64,000 nucleotides of DNA from Castellaniella denitrificans. GTDB lineage: Bacteria > Pseudomonadota > Gammaproteobacteria > Burkholderiales > Burkholderiaceae_B. The stretch's first letter is position 1. Every line of letters begins with the position of its first letter. Below the pieces are notes generated by a model that was not told the DNA's origin, made no database searches, and worked only from the letters and a program-made list of their open reading frames with translations. Location: contig NZ_JAPWHE010000001.1 in NCBI RefSeq assembly GCF_027214045.1, positions 124,001 to 188,000 of the forward strand, written 5' to 3'. The position numbers and the translations under genes are program-made. This document shows positions 59,111 to 64,000 of this stretch, in pieces.

Positions 59111-61285
59111 TCAGATCTCCTGGGGATCGATCTCGATCCCCCAGTGCTGGACGGCCCCCCGGGCCAGTTCGTCCAGGCCGGGCAGCAGCGCCCGCAACAG
59201 CCGGTGCAGCGCGCCGCGTCCGTCGGATTCGAACAGCAACTGGGCGCGCTCGACCCGCGCCACGCGCACGATGCGCAACGGCACGGGATCATGGATCCGC
59301 ACGCCGGCGGCTTCGGGCAGCGCGCCCGCCCGGGCGCGGGCGGCTTCCAGGAAGTCCAGCGCATCGCGCACCCGGACCGCCTGCGCCGTCAGCAGCGCCT
59401 GGCTGGAGAACGGCGGCAGGCCCAAGTCCCGTCGCTCTTCCAGGGCATGGGCGGCGAAGCGCTCGTAATCGTGCCGCAACAGCGCCTGATAGACCGTCTG
59501 CTCGGGATAATCGGTCTGCACGATCACCTGGGCGCCGCCCTGGCGCCGGCCGGCCCGGCCGGCCACTTGCATCAGTTGCGCGAACAGCCGCTCCGGCGCG
59601 CGGAAGTCCTGGGAAAACAGCATGGCGTCGGCGTTCAGCACGCCCACCAGCCCCAGGCGCGCGAAATCGTGCCCCTTGGACACCATCTGCGTACCCACCA
59701 GGATGTCGGCCTCGCCGGCGTGCGCCCGGGCGAACAAGGCTTCGGCGCTGCCTTTCAGGCGGGTGGCGTCGGCGTCGATGCGCAGCACGCGCGCGCCGGG
59801 AAAGCGTTCAGCCAGGAATTCCTCGACCCGCTGCGTGCCCCGCCCCATGGGCTGGATGTCGGGGTCGCCGCAATCGGGGCAGGCGCGCGGCACCGGCATG
59901 GCGTCGCCACAATGGTGACATTGCAGCACGTGTCTGCCGCCCAGGCGATGCAGCACCATGTGCGCCGTGCAGCGCCGGCACTGGCTGACCCAGGCGCAGG
60001 ACGCGCAGCGCAGCACCGGCGCATAGCCGCGCCGGTTGATGAACACCAGGCTCTGCCCACCTTGCGTCAGCCGGCTTTCCAGCGCGTCCAGCAACTGGGG
60101 CGTGAAGCCTTGTTCCAGCCGGGCGCGGCGCGTGTCCACCAGACGGATCTCGGGCAGCGGCTGTGCCTGGGCGCGCTCCGGCAACGACAGCAGCCGGTAG
60201 TCGCCCTCCTGCGCATGGCGCCAGGTCTCCAGGGACGGCGTCGCCGACCCCAGCACCACCGGGATGCCCAGATCATGGCCGCGCCACACCGCCAGGTCGC
60301 GCGCCGAATAGCGCAGACCGTCCTGCTGTTTGTAGGATGCGTCGTGTTCCTCGTCGACCACGATCAGGCCTGGACGCGGCAGCGGGGTGAACAGCGCCAG
60401 GCGCGTGCCCAGCAAGATGTCGGCCTGGCCACGCGACGCCCGCAGCCAGGCGCGCAGACGGTCGCCTTCGGACAGGCGACTGTGGATCACCGCCAGCCGG
60501 TCGCCCAGGCGCGCGCGCACGCTCTGCTCCAGTTGCGGCGTCAGATTGATTTCCGGCACCAGCAGCAACACTTGCCGGCCCGCCGCCAGCACATCCCGCG
60601 CCAGGCGCAGATAGAGTTCGGTCTTGCCGCTGCCCGTCACGCCATGCAGCAGCGCCACGCCGGTCCCGGCCGCCAGCAGATCCCGCAGGCCCGCCAGGGC
60701 GCGGACCTGCGCGTCGGTCAGAACCGGGCCTTCATCGTCCCGCGCCGGATCGGGCACCAGCCGCGCGGCACCGGCCGCGCCCGCCGCCGGATCGACCGGC
60801 CCGGCCTGGGCGGCGTCCTTGCGCTTGCGCGCGCGCGCGCCGCCGGGCCGCCGGTCGGCGCGGCACACCGGCCCCCCCGCCGAGCGCGCGCCAGTGTAGG
60901 CGGCGGGCTTGCGCAGCGACGGCGGCAGCACCGGCAGCAGCACCTCGCCCAGGGGCCGGTGATAATAGTGCGCGGCGAATTCCGCCAGACGCAGCCAATC
61001 GGCCGGCATGGGCGGCAGGTCGTCCAGCACGGCGTCGATCGGCCGCACCCGGTCCGCCGACACGCCGGGCGCCTCGCGGACGGCCCACACCATGCCCACC
61101 ATGGCCCGGCGGCCGAACGTCACCCGTACGCGCACCCCCGGCGCCACGGGCCGGTCATGGGAATAATCGAACAGGCCGGGCAGGGGCACATCCAGCGCCA
61201 CGGCCAGATAGACGGTTTCCCCCGCCAGGACCCGCCCGGTCTGTGGATAACTTTGTGGAGAATCGCCGTGCAGAGGGGTCAACAC
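59111..61285 (-). CDS. priA: Primosomal protein N' (PriA)
   Basis: About 724 residues from the GTG chosen. The helicase motifs include LLHGVTGSGKTELYL (Walker A), LIVVDEEHDASYKQQ (DEEH box) and QMVSKGHDFARLGLVGVLNAD. The zinc module is present: CASCAWVSQCRRCTAHM...CHHCGDAMPVPRACPDCG. PriA restarts collapsed forks. The frame is open to 61450, but the extra 55 residues are AT-rich, low in conservation and overlap a DnaA box (61242-61250), so a start at 61285 (GTG) or nearby is more likely. Confidence 0.93.
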   Translation of the reverse strand: MLTPLHGDSPQSYPQTGRVLAGETVYLAVALDVPLPGLFDYSHDRPVAPGVRVRVTFGRRAMVGMVWAVREAPGVSADRVRPIDAVLDDLPPMPADWLRLAEFAAHYYHRPLGEVLLPVLPPSLRKPAAYTGARSAGGPVCRADRRPGGARARKRKDAAQAGPVDPAAGAAGAARLVPDPARDDEGPVLTDAQVRALAGLRDLLAAGTGVALLHGVTGSGKTELYLRLARDVLAAGRQVLLLVPEINLTPQLEQSVRARLGDRLAVIHSRLSEGDRLRAWLRASRGQADILLGTRLALFTPLPRPGLIVVDEEHDASYKQQDGLRYSARDLAVWRGHDLGIPVVLGSATPSLETWRHAQEGDYRLLSLPERAQAQPLPEIRLVDTRRARLEQGFTPQLLDALESRLTQGGQSLVFINRRGYAPVLRCASCAWVSQCRRCTAHMVLHRLGGRHVLQCHHCGDAMPVPRACPDCGDPDIQPMGRGTQRVEEFLAERFPGARVLRIDADATRLKGSAEALFARAHAGEADILVGTQMVSKGHDFARLGLVGVLNADAMLFSQDFRAPERLFAQLMQVAGRAGRRQGGAQVIVQTDYPEQTVYQALLRHDYERFAAHALEERRDLGLPPFSSQALLTAQAVRVRDALDFLEAARARAGALPEAAGVRIHDPVPLRIVRVARVERAQLLFESDGRGALHRLLRALLPGLDELARGAVQHWGIEIDPQEI
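61242..61250 (-). promoter_or_regulatory. Perfect DnaA box within the priA 5' region
   Basis: TGTGGATAA on the plus strand, i.e. TTATCCACA on the coding strand of priA. It lies near the predicted start and could link priA expression to DnaA; a single box may also be chance. Confidence 0.4.
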
Positions 61286-61532
61286 CAAGCCGTCCAAATG
61301 GTCAAGTCTCTCGAAGGCCCACAACAAAGACCAATTTATGCTTTTAAAACAATGTCTTGCATAACATAGCAAGAATCTGTCTGCAGTGATGCGCGTAAAC
61401 CCTGATGTCTGAGATTTTTGTGCATAAGCACAAAGCCCCGAAGCCCGCACCCACCGGTGTTCTGAACATCAAACAGGCCGCAGGGCCCCGTTTTCCAGGC
61501 TCCACATGGCGTAAATCACCGTCTGGCGGGCG

Positions 61533-62603
61533 TCATGATTCATGATAGGCGCGGCTGGCGGCATGGACTTCGTCCACCAGGACGGAGACAGCCTCCGGCG
61601 GCGTGTACTGGGAAATCCCGTGACCCAGGTTGAAGACGTGCCCCCCGGACCCCACCGGGCCGAAATCGGCCAGCACCCGCCGGACTTCGGCGCGGATGGC
61701 GGCCTCGCCGCCGAACAGGGTCATGGGGTCCAGGTTGCCCTGGAGGGCGACCCGGTCGCCGACGCGGCGGCGGGCCGCGGCCAGGTTGGCCGTCCAGTCC
61801 AGTCCCACGGCATCGCAGCCCGTGGCGGCGATGTCCTCGATCCACTGTCCCCCGCCCTTGGTGAAGACGATGACCGGCACGCGACGGCCCTCGTGTTCGC
61901 GGATCAGACCGTCCAGCACCTGGCGGGTGTAGGCCAGGGAAAATTGCTGGAACAGGCCGTCGGCCAGCACCCCGCCCCAGCTGTCGAACACCATCACGGC
62001 CTGGGCGCCCGCCTGGATCTGTGCGTTCAGGTAGGCCTGCACGGCCTGGGCGTTGACCGACAGGATGCGATGCAGCAGGTCGGGCCGGCTGTAGAGCAGC
62101 GTCTTGATCCGCCGGTAGTCGGAACTGCCCGCACCCTCGACCATGTAGCAGGCCAGGGTCCAGGGACTGCCGGAAAACCCGATCAGCGGCACCGAGCCGG
62201 CCAGTTCCCGGCGGATCAGCGACACCGCGTCGAACACGTAGCGCAAGCGCTCCAGGTCGGGAGCCTGCAGTGCCTGGATCGCGGCCTCGTCGCGCAAGGG
62301 GCGCTCGAAGCGCGGCCCTTCGCCCGCGACGAATTGCAGCCCCAGCCCCATCGCGTCGGGCACGGTCAGGATGTCGGAAAACAGGATGGCCGCGTCCAGG
62401 TCGAAGCGCCGCAGCGGCTGCAGCGTGACCTCGCAGGCGTATTCCGGATTCTGGGCCAGCCCCATGAAGGAACCGGCCTGCGACCGGGTCTGGTTGTATT
62501 CGGGCAGGTAGCGCCCGGCCTGGCGCATCATCCAGAGCGGGGTACAGGGCACGGGCTGGCGCAGCAGCGCGCGCAGGAAGGTGTCGTTTTTCAGTTCGGG
62601 CAC
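61533..62603 (-). CDS. hemE: Uroporphyrinogen decarboxylase
   Basis: A 356-residue cytoplasmic enzyme converting uroporphyrinogen III to coproporphyrinogen III in haem synthesis. N-terminal signature [33 protein letters not shown], with invariant Arg residues; [16 protein letters not shown] is the second signature; [13 protein letters not shown] and [15 protein letters not shown] are also typical. The start chosen is GTG at 62603 (VPELKNDT), with AGGA seven bases upstream; a longer frame starts at 62654. Confidence 0.95.
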   Translation of the reverse strand: MPELKNDTFLRALLRQPVPCTPLWMMRQAGRYLPEYNQTRSQAGSFMGLAQNPEYACEVTLQPLRRFDLDAAILFSDILTVPDAMGLGLQFVAGEGPRFERPLRDEAAIQALQAPDLERLRYVFDAVSLIRRELAGSVPLIGFSGSPWTLACYMVEGAGSSDYRRIKTLLYSRPDLLHRILSVNAQAVQAYLNAQIQAGAQAVMVFDSWGGVLADGLFQQFSLAYTRQVLDGLIREHEGRRVPVIVFTKGGGQWIEDIAATGCDAVGLDWTANLAAARRRVGDRVALQGNLDPMTLFGGEAAIRAEVRRVLADFGPVGSGGHVFNLGHGISQYTPPEAVSVLVDEVHAASRAYHES

Positions 62604-62919
62604 AGCGGATCCTAGGAGAACGGCGCGGGATCCGGTGAGACGAACGTCCACCACGGATCCGGGAAGTCGTCCGTGCGGGGACGTTGCCTGGATTTTACCC
62701 GGCTTGGGGAAACGGGTCGGTCCAAGGCGCCGGCAACCACGATGTCGCAGGCGCCGGCCCGGCGGAAAGCCCCTGTCCAGGCATCATGGTTTACCCTTGC
62801 TTTTGGTATTTTTCATGCGTCAACAGAATTTTTCCCTGTTTACATCCGAATTTCAGGCCATTCGCCTGAAACCACGGTGTTAGCATTCCCAAAATTTCAT
62901 ATTGGAGGGTGTGTCAGAC
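62604..62919. other. Intergenic region between hemE and the alanine symporter gene
   Basis: Divergent promoters are expected here. The only clear structure is an 8-bp hairpin TTTCAGGC-CATTC-GCCTGAAA at 62851-62871, about 50 bases before the symporter start. The segment 62790-62900 is AT-richer than its surroundings. Confidence 0.5.
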
Positions 62920-64000
62920 ATGGAATCCCTGAATCAACTCGTCAACCAGATCAACGGTCTGGTCTGGGGGCCGCCGATGCTGGTCCTCATCCTGGGGACC
63001 GGCCTGTTCCTGATGGTGATCCTGAAGCTGATGCCGCTGCGGCGCATCGGCACCGGCTTCGCGATGATCTGGCGCGGCCGCCACCGGGGCGACATGGCTA
63101 CCGGGGAAATCAGCCCGTTCGAAGCGCTGATGACCTGCCTGGCCGCCACCGTCGGCACCGGCAACATCGCCGGGGTGGCCACCGCCATCGCCGTCGGCGG
63201 CCCGGGCGCCCTGTTCTGGATGTGGTGCACGGCCCTGGTCGGCATGGCCACCAAATACTGCGAAGTGGTGCTGGCCGTCCATTTCCGTGAAAAGGACGAC
63301 CGCGGCGAACACGCCGGCGGCCCCATGTACGCCATCAAGAACGGCCTCGGCCGCAAATGGCTGTGGCTGGGCGTGGCGTTCGCGATCTTCGGCGGCTTCG
63401 CCGGATTCGGCATCGGCAACATGGTCCAGGTCAACAGCATGGCCCTGGCCCTCGAGTCCACTTTCTCCGTCCCGCTGTGGGTGACGGGCGTGGTCACCAT
63501 GGTGCTGATCGGCCTGGTCATCCTGGGCGGCATCAAGCGCATCGGCGCGGTCGCCGCGTCCCTGGTGCCCTTCATGTGCGTGGCCTACGTGCTGGCCGGC
63601 CTGGCCGTGCTGGCCATCAACGCCGAGCGCATCCCCGAAGCCCTGGATCTGGTCTTCACGCACGCCTTCTCGCCCATCGCCGCCACCGGCGGCTTCGCGG
63701 GCGCCGCCGTCATGGCCGCCATCCGCTACGGCGTGGCGCGCGGGATCTTCTCCAACGAGGCCGGCCTGGGTTCGGCCGGGATCGCCCAGGCCGCGGGCAC
63801 CACCACCAACGCGGTGCAATCGGGCCTGATCGGCATGATGGGCACCTTCATCGACACGATCATCATCTGCAGCATCACCGGCCTGGCCATCGTGTGCTCC
63901 GGCGTCTGGAGCAGCGGCGCCAGCGGCGCGGCGCTGTCGGCCAGCGCCTTCGAGGTGTCCATGCCGGGCATCGGCGGGGCCATCCTGACCCTGGCGCTGG
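62920..64000 (+). CDS. Alanine/sodium symporter family (AGCS) protein, 3' truncated by the window
   Basis: The first 360 residues are present without a stop codon. Family signatures: LILGTGLFLMVILKLMPLRRIG, TGEISPFEALMTCLAATVGTGNIAGVATAIAVGGPGALFWMW, ATKYCEVVLAVHFREKDDRGEHAGGPMYAIKNGLG and IFSNEAGLGSAGIAQAAG. About eight membrane helices are visible so far. AGCS carriers take up alanine or glycine with sodium or protons. The ATG at 62920 has GGAGG 11 bases upstream; an in-frame GTG at 62911 is too close to it. Confidence 0.92.
   Translation, partial: MESLNQLVNQINGLVWGPPMLVLILGTGLFLMVILKLMPLRRIGTGFAMIWRGRHRGDMATGEISPFEALMTCLAATVGTGNIAGVATAIAVGGPGALFWMWCTALVGMATKYCEVVLAVHFREKDDRGEHAGGPMYAIKNGLGRKWLWLGVAFAIFGGFAGFGIGNMVQVNSMALALESTFSVPLWVTGVVTMVLIGLVILGGIKRIGAVAASLVPFMCVAYVLAGLAVLAINAERIPEALDLVFTHAFSPIAATGGFAGAAVMAAIRYGVARGIFSNEAGLGSAGIAQAAGTTTNAVQSGLIGMMGTFIDTIIICSITGLAIVCSGVWSSGASGAALSASAFEVSMPGIGGAILTLAL

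Noticed and set aside
57707-61369. 1220-codon open frame on the plus strand opposite rep and priA
   Set aside because: Rich in His/Gln/Arg as expected for the antisense of GC-rich genes; both real helicases on the minus strand have full motif sets.

Overview
The window looks like chromosomal DNA of a GC-rich betaproteobacterium, most likely Alcaligenaceae (Bordetella/Achromobacter/Castellaniella relatives). This is inferred from the metX-metW pair, the E. coli-type gshA, the rep/priA/hemE neighbourhood and codon usage; no 16S rRNA is present. It is interrupted by one complete integrated conjugative element of about 36.6 kb (16939-53491).

Left chromosomal flank (1-16938): end fragment of a flavin monooxygenase, a YjfB-type motility protein with a FliA-like promoter, two small lipoproteins, a bile acid:sodium symporter-like carrier divergent from an AraC regulator, ampG, the metX-metW pair, a short LuxR-type HTH protein, gshA, an M20 amidohydrolase, a TRIC-family channel, and a cluster of a PAP2 phosphatase, a COG4705 membrane protein and a two-component system. 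Next to the element lies an AT-richer gene for a Sel1-repeat protein with a recent internal duplication.

Element (16939-53491): a 31-bp direct repeat, which is the 3' end of tRNA-Arg(CCG), bounds it. The intact tRNA and a tyrosine integrase are at the right end. From left to right it holds an RHH protein, TrbM and a full VirB1-VirB11 type IV secretion operon with a candidate entry-exclusion lipoprotein; a TrfA-type replication initiator next to an iteron origin with DnaA boxes; an inverse-autotransporter (invasin-type) outer-membrane protein; an Stb-like segregation set; a TrwB/VirD4 coupling protein and a MobF (TrwC) relaxase-helicase. A 680-bp non-coding control region with seven exact 11-bp repeats and several palindromes follows. 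The minus-strand leading-type region (radC-like, DUF3560, ssb, DUF4160/DUF2442) has duplicated ~500-bp leaders upstream of ssb and radC. Cargo: a type II restriction-modification system (possibly SacI-like), a serine recombinase, and a three-gene unit of a YdaS/Cro-like regulator, a membrane-anchored protein and a CAP12/PycTIR-type TIR protein. The element therefore combines plasmid replication, segregation, conjugation and site-specific integration, with two candidate defence modules. In the excised circle, int would read directly into the transfer operon.

Right flank (53492-64000): a dihaem cytochrome c, nitronate monooxygenase plus enoyl-CoA hydratase behind a PsrA-like operator, a small basic protein behind two palindromes, rep helicase, priA, hemE and the start of an alanine/sodium symporter gene. 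All functional statements come from reading the sequence and recalled family knowledge; no database search was run.
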